Assembly: GCF_019431045.1 (NCBI RefSeq)
Contig: NZ_JAHXPT010000001.1
Location: forward strand, 186,001-250,000
Length of the DNA: 64,000 nucleotides
Reading direction: 5' to 3'
From: Clostridium weizhouense
Lineage (GTDB): Bacteria > Bacillota > Clostridia > Clostridiales > Clostridiaceae
Positions 45,183 through 52,810 of the stretch are shown here, in pieces (the stretch's first letter is position 1; the number at the start of each line of letters is the position of its first letter). The notes under the pieces were generated by a model. It had not been told where the DNA came from. It did not search any database and worked only from the letters and a program-made list of their open reading frames with translations. The position numbers and the translations under genes are program-made.

Positions 45183-45439
45183 TTTTTCACTCCCTTAATC
45201 ATTCTCTTTTGCGACATTAATTTATTTATAGTTAATTGTCGTATCGTTAATTTAACAACTTTACAGTTATTTAAATGACAATTTTATATTATTTATATCA
45301 AATTGTTATTATATTGAATTTTTTCTAACAAATTATTCTTTGAAATAAATATTAATAAATTTGTAAATTTAAAAATTGTTTTCTTCATTCTGGTATCAAG
45401 CTATATGAAAAAATAAATAAAAAAGTTTATTATTAAATT
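45183..45439. other. Gap between the fasciclin and chemoreceptor genes
   Basis: No ORF or recognised structure is present. The DNA is AT-rich and must hold the promoter of the minus-strand chemoreceptor. Confidence 0.4.
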
Positions 45440-45484
45440 ATAAAATTAAAAGTTCTCTAAAATATTTCAGAGAACTTTTAATTT
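45440..45484 (-). terminator. Terminator of the fasciclin gene
   Basis: A perfect 12-bp stem (TAAAAGTTCTCT with AGAGAACTTTTA) about 15 bp after the stop codon, with T-runs on both sides. Confidence 0.8.
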
Positions 45485-45495
45485 CTAAAGCTAAC

Positions 45496-46035
45496 TTATG
45501 GCATCATTACTGTATCTATTACATGTATTACTCCATTTTTACCTTTAATATCAGTAACCACAATTTTAGCTCCATCAATATATACTTCTTTATTCTTTAC
45601 TTCTATTTTTGCTTTCTCTCCATTTGACATCTTTAAATCTTTACCATTTAGTTTTACTACTTCTTCTGCAGTTAACTTTCCTGGTGCAACATGATAAGTT
45701 AAAATTTTTGTAAGTTTTTCCTTATTCTCAGGTTTTAAAAGATCATCAAGTGTATTTTTAGGAATCTTTGCAAATGCATCATCTGTTGGTGCAAATACTG
45801 TAAATGGACCTTGACCTTTAAGTGTTTCAACTAATCCAGCTGCCTTTAAAGCACTTACTAAAGTTTTAAATCTACTGTCAGCACTAGCAATATCAACAAT
45901 ATCTTTTGACTCATCAACTTCCTCCTTTTGCGCTAAATTTGTAACTTGTGCATGAGCATAACAATTTAACCCAATGATATTAAATAGTGATACCATTAAA
46001 GTTAAAGTAATAATTAGGCTAATTTTCTTTTTCAT
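45496..46035 (-). CDS. Secreted fasciclin (Fas1) domain protein
   Basis: The 179-residue protein has a Sec signal peptide (basic start MKKK, hydrophobic 5-25, likely cut after CYA) and one FAS1 domain (about 45-178) with the conserved [15 protein letters not shown] and [16 protein letters not shown] segments. Fas1 domains are extracellular adhesion modules; bacterial single-domain forms are of unknown role. Without an LPXTG motif or lipobox it would be freely secreted or loosely bound. AAAAGGAG precedes the ATG. Confidence 0.92.
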   Translation of the reverse strand: MKKKISLIITLTLMVSLFNIIGLNCYAHAQVTNLAQKEEVDESKDIVDIASADSRFKTLVSALKAAGLVETLKGQGPFTVFAPTDDAFAKIPKNTLDDLLKPENKEKLTKILTYHVAPGKLTAEEVVKLNGKDLKMSNGEKAKIEVKNKEVYIDGAKIVVTDIKGKNGVIHVIDTVMMP

Positions 46036-46336
46036 AACAAAACTCCTTTTCTAATTTATATTTAATAAATCTTATTATGTCAATTTACTTAGCATTATAT
46101 TTATTATTTTAATTTGAAATTTTTACCCCTTATAAATAATTGTTTATTAATTAATGTAGTTTTATATTGTTTTAATACGTTATAAATATATTTCTGTACT
46201 TTAATTATTTTTAATTTTTAATCTAATTTTATAATGTTAAAGTTATTCATAATTAAATATAAATAACTTTAATAGTATAAAATTTACTTTAAATCAAATA
46301 ATAAATCTATATTATTAAGATTAGGAGGTATAAAAA

Positions 46337-47065
46337 TTGAATGAAGGCTTAGTAGTTTTAGTACGTTCTATTATTGGATTTTTTTCCTTACTTATTTTTG
46401 CTAAGATCTTAGGTAAACAACAAATAAGTCAGTTAAGTTTTTTCGATTATGTACTTGGAATAACAATTGGTTCTATGGCTTCAACTCTTACAACAGATTT
46501 ATCTAGTAGAGCTTGGCCTCATTTTGTAGGTCTTCTAGTCTGGTCTATACTAGGATACTCAATGGAATATATTACATTAAAATGGAGATATGCTTCAAAA
46601 TATATAGATGGCGAACCTACAATTATAATTATGGACGGTAAAATAATGGAAAATGCACTTAGAAAAATGAAATATAAAGTGTCTGATATAATGGGATTAT
46701 TAAGAAATAAAGATGTTTTTGATCTATCGCAAGTAGATTTTGCAATTATTGAACCAAATGGGCAATTATCTGTATTAAAAAAACCACAATATGAACCTTT
46801 AACACCTAAAGACATGAATATTACTAAAGCACCATCAGGTATAAGTACAGAACTTATCTATGATGGTATTATTATGCATCAAAACTTAAAACAACTTAAC
46901 AAAACCGAAAAATGGCTTATAGATCAGCTAAAAATGTACCAAGTCAAAGATGTTTCAGAGATATTTCTTGCAACACTTACCCCTTCTGGTTCATTATATA
47001 TAGATAAATATGATGATCATACTGTAAAAATAACTGATATTGGTGATTATAAAGGGCCATATTAA
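46337..47065 (+). CDS. DUF421 (YetF-like) membrane protein
   Basis: The 242-residue protein has three hydrophobic N-terminal segments (about 5-25, 36-55, 61-80) and the DUF421 core: LGKQQISQLSFFDYVLGITI, then GEPTIIIMDGKIMENALRKM and DFAIIEPNGQLSVLKKPQYE. DUF421 proteins occur in membranes of vegetative cells and spores; the function is unknown. Start: a TTG with AGGAGG 8 bp upstream. The DUF4363 gene follows 14 bp later, so they form an operon. A DUF421/DUF1657 fusion appears 2.7 kb downstream. Confidence 0.85.
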   Translation: MNEGLVVLVRSIIGFFSLLIFAKILGKQQISQLSFFDYVLGITIGSMASTLTTDLSSRAWPHFVGLLVWSILGYSMEYITLKWRYASKYIDGEPTIIIMDGKIMENALRKMKYKVSDIMGLLRNKDVFDLSQVDFAIIEPNGQLSVLKKPQYEPLTPKDMNITKAPSGISTELIYDGIIMHQNLKQLNKTEKWLIDQLKMYQVKDVSEIFLATLTPSGSLYIDKYDDHTVKITDIGDYKGPY

Positions 47066-47079
47066 GGAGAAATGTTATT

Positions 47080-47445
47080 ATGAGAAAATTTTTAGTCATA
47101 ACGATTCCTATAGTATCATTGATTTTTTTTATAGCGATTATGCTTAGTACTAGTATTTTAAAGAAATCATTAGGCACAGAGATTAGTATTCCTAATTCAA
47201 TACAATTAATTATTGAAGATGTAGAATCAGGTAACTGGGATGCTGCTAATGAGAAAACAAAAAGTTTATCAAAAACTTGGGAAAAAATAGTTAAAAGAAT
47301 TCAATTTAGTTCAGAAAGAGATGAAATAAATTCTTTTAAATCTAGTATAGCACGTCTTGATGGTGCCATAATGGCAAAAGATAAATCTGCCTCACTTATT
47401 CAGTTAAAAGAAGCTTATGATCATTGGGATGGATTAGGTAAATAA
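47080..47445 (+). CDS. DUF4363 family protein
   Basis: The 121-residue protein has an N-terminal signal anchor (about 5-27) and a helical soluble domain (about 40-121, with IEDVESGNWDAANEKTKSLS). DUF4363 proteins are regularly found immediately after a DUF421 gene in clostridia and bacilli, and a functional pair is likely. The activity is unknown. AAGGAG precedes the ATG. It has its own terminator. Confidence 0.85.
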   Translation: MRKFLVITIPIVSLIFFIAIMLSTSILKKSLGTEISIPNSIQLIIEDVESGNWDAANEKTKSLSKTWEKIVKRIQFSSERDEINSFKSSIARLDGAIMAKDKSASLIQLKEAYDHWDGLGK

Positions 47446-47461
47446 ATATATTATATAACTA

Positions 47462-47503
47462 ATGAAGATTAAACCATTTATTAAGTGTGATTTAATCTTT
47501 ATT
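47462..47503 (+). terminator. Terminator of the DUF421-DUF4363 operon
   Basis: AAGATTAAA pairs with TTTAATCTT, 20 bp after the stop codon, with a short T-tract. Confidence 0.6.
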
Positions 47504-47668
47504 AATTTTACACTTAATTTATATATTAGATGACAAAAGAATAAAATTTAATTTTGATAACATCATCTTCCATTATAAATTTTAAAATGAACTAATACAG
47601 TATATTTTTTTATTAAAAACACATCATAAAATTAGTTATAAACTGAAGAACTATTATGGAGGATTCAA

Positions 47669-48715
47669 ATGAAAATTCTAAAAAAATTTTTAATATTTAT
47701 TATGACTCTAGTTATTATAATAATTTTACCAATAGAAATTTTCAAAAACAATGTATGTGCTAATTCAAATTTTAATAAAAAAGCTCCTATTAAAATAGCT
47801 GTATTCTTACATAGTTACGATGACTATCTTTCTCTTGTAAAACAAAATTTAGAGACTATTCAAAAAGAAAATCCTGATAAAGTAGAATTTACTTTTTTTA
47901 ATGCAAAAGAAAATCAAACTATACAAAATGCAAGTATTGATAAAGCTCTTACAGAAAATTTTGATGTTTTTATTGTAAATTTACATACTCTAAAATTAGA
48001 TGAAGTAGGAAGTATTTTAAATAAAATAATTAAAGAAAACATGCCATTAATCCTATTGGGAGAGCCAGATGAAAATTTAATAAGGTTTGTTGGACGTTAT
48101 GGTGTTTTTATTGCAAGTCAAGGAAAAGAATCTGGTATTATAGAAGGAAATATTCTCGCTAATGAATGGAATACTAATAAACAATATATCGATAAGAATA
48201 ATGATAATATATTACAATATATTATGTTAAAAGGCCGAATTGGTGATCCAATAGTAGATCAAAGAACAAATTATTCCATTTTGGCACTTAATGAATCTGG
48301 AATAAAAACAGAAGAACTCACCTCATTCAATGGTGAATGGAGTAAAGATTTAGCTAAAGAGGCTATTGAATCTTTATTTTTAAAATACGGCAACAAAATT
48401 GAAGCTATAATTTCAAATAATGATGCTATGGCAATAGGCGCTATTGAAGCGTTACAGAAATACGGATATAACAAAGGTAATAAATCCATGAGTATTCCTG
48501 TTGTTGGAATTGATGGACTACCAGAAGCTATTGAATTAGTTAATAAAGGATATATGACAGGGACTGTTATCCAAGATGCTCAAGCTAATGCTGAAGCGCT
48601 TTATAATATTGGAATGAACCTAGCTTATAAAAAACCTCCTCTTGAAAATACAGATTATAAATTTGATGATACTGGTGTTGTAATTCGACTACCTTATAAA
48701 GAATATAAAAAATAA
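47669..48715 (+). CDS. Orphan sugar-type periplasmic-binding protein
   Basis: The 348-residue protein has an N-terminal hydrophobic segment (about 7-24) and a Peripla_BP_4 fold like galactose/glucose-binding MglB: AVFLHSYDDYLSLVKQNLET at the start, LLGEPDENL, MAIGAIEALQKYGYN with the SNNDAMAIGAI ligand loop and VVGIDGLPEAIELVNKGYMT. No lipobox is visible (the residue before Cys in NNVCANS is wrong), so it would be released or anchored by its helix. No ATPase or permease genes lie alongside. It could feed a distant transporter or serve as a ligand sensor for a receptor, but there is no evidence for either. Confidence 0.85.
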   Translation: MKILKKFLIFIMTLVIIIILPIEIFKNNVCANSNFNKKAPIKIAVFLHSYDDYLSLVKQNLETIQKENPDKVEFTFFNAKENQTIQNASIDKALTENFDVFIVNLHTLKLDEVGSILNKIIKENMPLILLGEPDENLIRFVGRYGVFIASQGKESGIIEGNILANEWNTNKQYIDKNNDNILQYIMLKGRIGDPIVDQRTNYSILALNESGIKTEELTSFNGEWSKDLAKEAIESLFLKYGNKIEAIISNNDAMAIGAIEALQKYGYNKGNKSMSIPVVGIDGLPEAIELVNKGYMTGTVIQDAQANAEALYNIGMNLAYKKPPLENTDYKFDDTGVVIRLPYKEYKK

Positions 48716-48849
48716 TATAATGTCTCACTCTTAGATTTTATATTTAAATTTAATTAAATTGATAATCTTATATACTCTATTTTATTACTAAAATATTTTT
48801 AAATAAATAATGTTCCAAAATATTTAATCTTATTAAATATTTTTTAATA

Positions 48850-48900
48850 GAAAATCACCCTAAATATTAAATTTATTTTTAATATTTAGGGTGAAAATGA
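48850..48900 (-). terminator. Perfect 17-bp hairpin downstream of the sugar-binding protein gene
   Basis: TCACCCTAAATATTAAA (48855-48871) is inverted at 48878-48894 with a 6-base loop. The T-run (TTTTC) is on the minus strand, so it may back up the terminator of the DUF1657 gene; it could also stop the plus-strand gene. Confidence 0.55.
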
Positions 48901-49015
48901 TTCTTTCTTTACCTAAATATATTATAAAAACATAGTTATAATATATTTTTTAATATTTATTTTTGTAAATAATTTATATTTTAATAATTCTAAAATAATT
49001 CAAAAACATATTAAT

Positions 49016-49062
49016 ATACTCTCATATCTATAAAATATAAATTTAGCTAGATATGAGAGTAT
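49016..49062 (-). terminator. Terminator of the divergent DUF1657 gene
   Basis: A perfect 14-bp stem (ATACTCTCATATCT with AGATATGAGAGTAT) 9 bp after the stop codon. Confidence 0.75.
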
Positions 49063-49070
49063 TTCAATTA

Positions 49071-49274
49071 TTATTTATTATATTGAGGTTCTTCTTGCTT
49101 TACAAAATCAAGTCTTGATTGAATTGTTTGTTCTACATTTTCCATTGTACTTGCAAGTTGATTAAACATTTGCTTTGCTTCTTGATTATCTGTATCTAAA
49201 GAAAATGTCTTCATATCTGCTGCTAACCCCTTAGCACTAGCTAGTGCTGTTTCAAGTTTTGTTCCTGTTGGCAT
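49071..49274 (-). CDS. DUF1657 family small protein
   Basis: The 67-residue helical protein matches DUF1657: KLETALASAKGLAADMKTFS, then DNQEAKQMFNQLASTMENVE and a C-terminal EEPQYNK. Members are small spore-associated proteins often near spoVA genes. An AGGAGG site lies before the ATG. It is divergent from the second DUF1657 gene at 49523, with a perfect inverted repeat between them. The protein is similar in layout to, but not a close copy of, that neighbour. Confidence 0.85.
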   Translation of the reverse strand: MPTGTKLETALASAKGLAADMKTFSLDTDNQEAKQMFNQLASTMENVEQTIQSRLDFVKQEEPQYNK

Positions 49275-49397
49275 AAAAATTCCTCCTTTATATTTTGTTA
49301 TTGCAAATATATTTTGTTCATAATTAATTTAAATATTCTATTTATTTATAATGAAATATATTCCTTTTAAATTTAGTTTACATTCACTAAACTTTAA

Positions 49398-49458
49398 TAA
49401 TTCATCTTTTGATATATAGATATTTAAAATAAATATCTATATATCAAAAGATGAATTA
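49398..49458. repeat. Perfect 28-bp inverted repeat between divergent DUF1657 genes
   Basis: Arms 49398-49425 and 49431-49458 are perfect complements with a 5-base loop (AAAAT). The arms include TCATCTTTTGATATATAGAT. It lies upstream of both DUF1657 genes, where terminators are not expected. See the finding. Confidence 0.9.
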
Positions 49459-49522
49459 AAATTAATACTATTGGTTAAAGTAAGTTAGTAAACAATTTAA
49501 TAACTATAAAGGAGACTTTTAT

Positions 49523-49729
49523 ATGACTGCAATTTCAAAGGTAAAACAAACATTAACTACATTAAAGGGGGCTGAGGCTACTTTAAGAATGTATTCATTG
49601 CAAGAACGTGATAAAGAAGCTAGAGATATTTATAGTCAGGCAGCTAAAGAAATAAATAAAATCAAAACAGACTTAGAAAAAAGAGTAGGATTTATGGAGT
49701 TTGAGGAACCCCAATATAAAGGCAATTAA
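49523..49729 (+). CDS. DUF1657 family small protein (first gene of the spoVA operon)
   Basis: The 68-residue helical protein shows the DUF1657 pattern: SKVKQTLTTLKGAEATLRMY, then DKEARDIYSQAAKEINKIKT and the EFEEPQYKG end. It is the first gene of a run that continues without a gap into the DUF421/DUF1657 fusion, spoVAC, spoVAD and spoVAE, so spore expression is likely. AAAGGAG is 8 bp before the ATG. Confidence 0.88.
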   Translation: MTAISKVKQTLTTLKGAEATLRMYSLQERDKEARDIYSQAAKEINKIKTDLEKRVGFMEFEEPQYKGN

Positions 49730-49741
49730 GTGAGGTGGAAT

Positions 49742-50602
49742 ATGGATTCTTGGTTAATACTTTTATTTAATTCAATAGTTTTGTTTTTTTTGACATTTGT
49801 TATAACAAAATACATGAAAAGAAAGTCTTTATCTAGGGCTACTCCTTTTGATTTTATTTCTTATGGAGTCATAGCTATTATAATTACTTTAACTTCTTTA
49901 AATATACTTGATAATATTTACTTTGGGCTAATTACATTGGCTGTTTGGGCCTTAATGCCTATTATATTAGATTATGCTTCTATGAGAAGTAAATCTATTT
50001 ATAACATAATACATGGTAAAGAAAGAGTATTAATTAAAAATGGGAAAATAATGGAAGATAATCTATCTAAAGAAAGAATTACAGGGCAAGAATTTTTAGA
50101 AACAATTCGTTCAAAAAAAGCATTCAACTTAGCTGATGTTGAATTTGCTGTAATGGAAACAACTGGTGATATAAATGTTAGTTTAAAAGCTGATAAAAAA
50201 CCTGTTACCCCACATGATTTAGGACAAAAAGTAGCATCTAATGCAGAACCACAAACAGTTATTTTAGATGGAAATATATTAAATGAAGGTCTTACTAATG
50301 CTGGATTAAATCACGGTTGGCTTACAGCCCAACTTGAAATTCAAGGAGTTACCCTTGAAAATGTTTTTTTAGGTCAAGTAGATTCTTCTGGAGATTTATA
50401 TGTTGATCTTTTTGATGATATGATACAGATTCCTAAAGCACAAGTTAAAGAGATGTTATATGCTAGCATTCAAAAAAGTCTAGCAGATCTTATGTCATTT
50501 TCTTTAGATTGTGACAATGAAGATGCAAAAACCATGTACTCTGAAAATGCTAAAAAATTAGAAAAAGTCATAAAAAAACTTGAACCATATTTATTACGTT
50601 AG
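49742..50602 (+). CDS. DUF421-DUF1657 fusion ('2Duf'-type) spore membrane protein
   Basis: This roughly 286-residue protein combines a YetF-like DUF421 domain (three N-terminal membrane helices, then GKERVLIKNGKIMEDNLSKE and VEFAVMETTGDINVSLK) with a C-terminal DUF1657-type helical hairpin (about 240-286: IQKSLADLMSFSLDCDNEDA). This fusion is the defining layout of the '2Duf' protein of mobile spoVA2-type operons in bacilli, which was linked to spore heat resistance; equivalence here is inferred from architecture and neighbours. I use the inner ATG at 49742, which has GTGAGG 6 bp upstream; the GTG at 49730 would put the start inside that site. It follows the DUF1657 gene directly. Confidence 0.85.
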   Translation: MDSWLILLFNSIVLFFLTFVITKYMKRKSLSRATPFDFISYGVIAIIITLTSLNILDNIYFGLITLAVWALMPIILDYASMRSKSIYNIIHGKERVLIKNGKIMEDNLSKERITGQEFLETIRSKKAFNLADVEFAVMETTGDINVSLKADKKPVTPHDLGQKVASNAEPQTVILDGNILNEGLTNAGLNHGWLTAQLEIQGVTLENVFLGQVDSSGDLYVDLFDDMIQIPKAQVKEMLYASIQKSLADLMSFSLDCDNEDAKTMYSENAKKLEKVIKKLEPYLLR

Positions 50603-50614
50603 AAGGTGAAATAA

Positions 50615-51094
50615 ATGTCAAATATGAAAAAGAAAAAAATGACTCCTACTCAACAACAATATGATGCATTAGTAACTAGTATAGAGCCTAAAAGACCTAT
50701 TTTAAATAATTGTATTAGAGCATTTATAATAGGAGGTACAATATGTACCATTGGTCAAGGCTTGCAATGGGTTTTTATTAACTACTTTAATTTCGATGAG
50801 AAAACATCAGCAGGCCCTACTTCCATAGTTCTAATCTTTTTCGCAGTTTTATTTACTGGACTTGGAGTGTATGATCATCTTAGTCAATGGGCTGGATGTG
50901 GAACTGCCGTCCCTATTACTGGTTTTGCTAATTCTATAGCTTCTGCTTCAATTGAACATAAAACTGAAGGATTTGTACTTGGAGTAGCTGGAAATATGTT
51001 CAGTCTTGCAGGTGCAGTTATTGTTTATGGAGTTTTTGCTGCTTTTGTAGTTGCTACAATAAAAATGACAATAATATGGTTGGGGGCGATGTAA
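50615..51094 (+). CDS. spoVAC: Stage V sporulation protein AC
   Basis: The 159-residue membrane protein has the SpoVAC/AE-family pattern: FIIGGTICTIGQGLQWVFIN (about 36-55), then FTGLGVYDHLSQWAGCGTAV and PITGFANSIASASIEHKTEG. SpoVAC forms a membrane channel that helps move dipicolinic acid into the forespore and out on germination. The length is normal. It starts 12 bp after the 2Duf gene, with GAAGGTG before the ATG, and the spoVAD start follows its stop directly. Confidence 0.95.
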   Translation: MSNMKKKKMTPTQQQYDALVTSIEPKRPILNNCIRAFIIGGTICTIGQGLQWVFINYFNFDEKTSAGPTSIVLIFFAVLFTGLGVYDHLSQWAGCGTAVPITGFANSIASASIEHKTEGFVLGVAGNMFSLAGAVIVYGVFAAFVVATIKMTIIWLGAM

Positions 51095-52096
51095 ATGCTT
51101 AAAGGACATCAATCTTGGATTTTTAATTCTAAACCTACAATATTATCTTCTGCAGCCGTTGGCGGTCCTTTTGAAGGTAATGGTGCTTTAGCTGATGACT
51201 TTGATATAATTTCTGAAGATTTGTGGCTTGGTCAAGATAGCTATGAAAAAGCAGAAAAAACTTTACTTGAACATGCTTGTCAAAGAGCAATACAAAAATC
51301 CAAAATCCAAAAAGAAGATATTAACTTTTTTTTAAGTGGAGATTTAATGAATCAAATTATCTCTAGTAGCTTTACTGCAAGAACTTTAGGGATACCTTTT
51401 TTAGGAATTTTCGGTGCTTGTTCTAGCTCTATGGAAGGTTTATCATTGGCAGCACAATTAATAGAAAGTAAAGCTGCTAAATATGTTTTAGCAGCTGCAA
51501 GTAGTCATAATGCAGCTGCTGAAAAGCAATTTAGATATCCTACTGATTACGGTGTACAAAGGCCACCTACAGCTCAGTGGACAGTAACTGGAGCTGGAGC
51601 TGTAGTCCTTGGTCAAAGTGGAAATGGTCCTAAAATAACATCTGCTACAATAGGAAGAGTTGTAGATATGGGGATTTCAGATCCTTATAACGTTGGAGCT
51701 GCCATGGCCCCAGCAGCTGTAGATACAATTGAAGCTCATTTTAGGGATTTAAATATTGATGCTTCTCATTATGATCTTATTGCTACTGGTGATTTAGGAA
51801 AAGTCGGTCATGAACTTGCTAATGCTTTATTAGAAAAGCATGGAATAAACATGCCAACAGATATATTTACTGATTGTGGACTTTTAATATATAAAAAAGA
51901 CCAACCAAGTTTTTCTGGTGGCAGTGGTTGTGGTTGTTCTGCTGTTGTAACTTATGGACATTTACTTAATCGTATGCGAAAAGGAGAATTAAAGAAAATA
52001 TTAATTGTTGCAACAGGTGCTTTAATGTCTCCTATTTCCTTTCAACAAAAGGAAAGCATACCTAGCGTTGCACACGCTGTTTCTATAGAAATGTAA
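51095..52096 (+). CDS. spoVAD: Stage V sporulation protein AD
   Basis: The 333-residue protein matches SpoVAD: GHQSWIFNSKPTILSSAAVG at the N-terminus, a DEDLWLGQDSYEKAEKTLLEH-like region (here ISEDLWLGQDSYEKAEK), and GACSSSMEGLSLAAQLI. It is a thiolase-fold protein that binds dipicolinic acid on the inner spore membrane. The length equals that of the family. It starts 1 base after the spoVAC stop, so the two are translationally coupled, with a GGTTGGGGGC-like site upstream. It ends before spoVAE by 22 bp. Confidence 0.96.
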   Translation: MLKGHQSWIFNSKPTILSSAAVGGPFEGNGALADDFDIISEDLWLGQDSYEKAEKTLLEHACQRAIQKSKIQKEDINFFLSGDLMNQIISSSFTARTLGIPFLGIFGACSSSMEGLSLAAQLIESKAAKYVLAAASSHNAAAEKQFRYPTDYGVQRPPTAQWTVTGAGAVVLGQSGNGPKITSATIGRVVDMGISDPYNVGAAMAPAAVDTIEAHFRDLNIDASHYDLIATGDLGKVGHELANALLEKHGINMPTDIFTDCGLLIYKKDQPSFSGGSGCGCSAVVTYGHLLNRMRKGELKKILIVATGALMSPISFQQKESIPSVAHAVSIEM

Positions 52097-52118
52097 AAAA
52101 AGAAGGTGTAAATTAAGT

Positions 52119-52472
52119 ATGGAAAAATTTATTTTTGCATTCATAATAGGTGGTTTAATTTGTGTTATTGGGCAACTTTTAATGGATACTTTAAAGATTA
52201 CCCCTGCTCATGTAACTTGTACATTAGTTGTTGTTGGTGCAATTTTAGGCGGATTGGGTTTATATGACCCATTGGTGAAATTTGCTGGAGCAGGAGCATT
52301 TGTACCTATAAGTAGTTTTGGAAATACACTTGTAACAGCAGCTATAACTGATGCTGAACAAACTGGTTTTATCGGAATATTTACTGGCGTTTTAAAAACT
52401 GTAAGTGCTGGTGTCTCTGCTGCAATAATCTTTGGATTTATTTCTGCCATGGTGTTTAAACCAAAAGGCTAA
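52119..52472 (+). CDS. spoVAE: Stage V sporulation protein AE (AEb-type)
   Basis: The 117-residue membrane protein shows the short SpoVAE form: FAFIIGGLICVIGQLLMDTL, LGGLGLYDPLVKFAGAGAFV and PISSFGNTLVTAAITDAEQT, homologous to SpoVAC. It is part of the Ca-dipicolinate transport channel. No spoVAA, AB, AEa or AF genes follow, which fits the reduced spoVA2-type gene set. AGAAGGTG precedes the ATG; a strong terminator follows. Confidence 0.93.
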   Translation: MEKFIFAFIIGGLICVIGQLLMDTLKITPAHVTCTLVVVGAILGGLGLYDPLVKFAGAGAFVPISSFGNTLVTAAITDAEQTGFIGIFTGVLKTVSAGVSAAIIFGFISAMVFKPKG

Positions 52473-52506
52473 ATCATAATTATTATAAATATAAAGTTTT
52501 TATATA

Positions 52507-52565
52507 AATTAAGATAACCAGTAACAATATATTTTTGTATTGTTACTGGTTATCTTAATTTAAAA
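52507..52565 (+). terminator. Terminator of the spoVA operon
   Basis: A perfect 22-bp stem (arms at 52507-52528 and 52539-52560; AACCAGTAACAAT core) about 35 bp past the spoVAE stop. The tail is AT-rich. The remaining bases to 52810 are AT-rich with nothing recognised. Confidence 0.8.
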
Positions 52566-52810
52566 CACATTTTAAGAAATTAAATGATATTATACTACTC
52601 CATTATTTTTTAATATTTTTAATATAAGTCTATTTATTTCTTAATATAATTATATCTCTAATTTTTCTTTATCTTTCTGTTAAATATTTTCAGTAAAATA
52701 ACTAATAATAATATTTTATATAATTATTATGGGCTTAAAAATTTAATAACAATATTATATTCAACATTAATTGAAAAATTAAATAAATTATTTATAATAA
52801 TTTTATTGGT

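Noticed and set aside
47669-48715. Sugar-binding protein as part of a complete ABC importer
   Set aside because: No ATPase or permease gene lies on either side within several kilobases.
49071-49274. Minus-strand DUF1657 gene as a broken copy of its neighbour
   Set aside because: It is a full-length 67-residue frame with its own ribosome binding site and terminator, and differs throughout from the neighbour.
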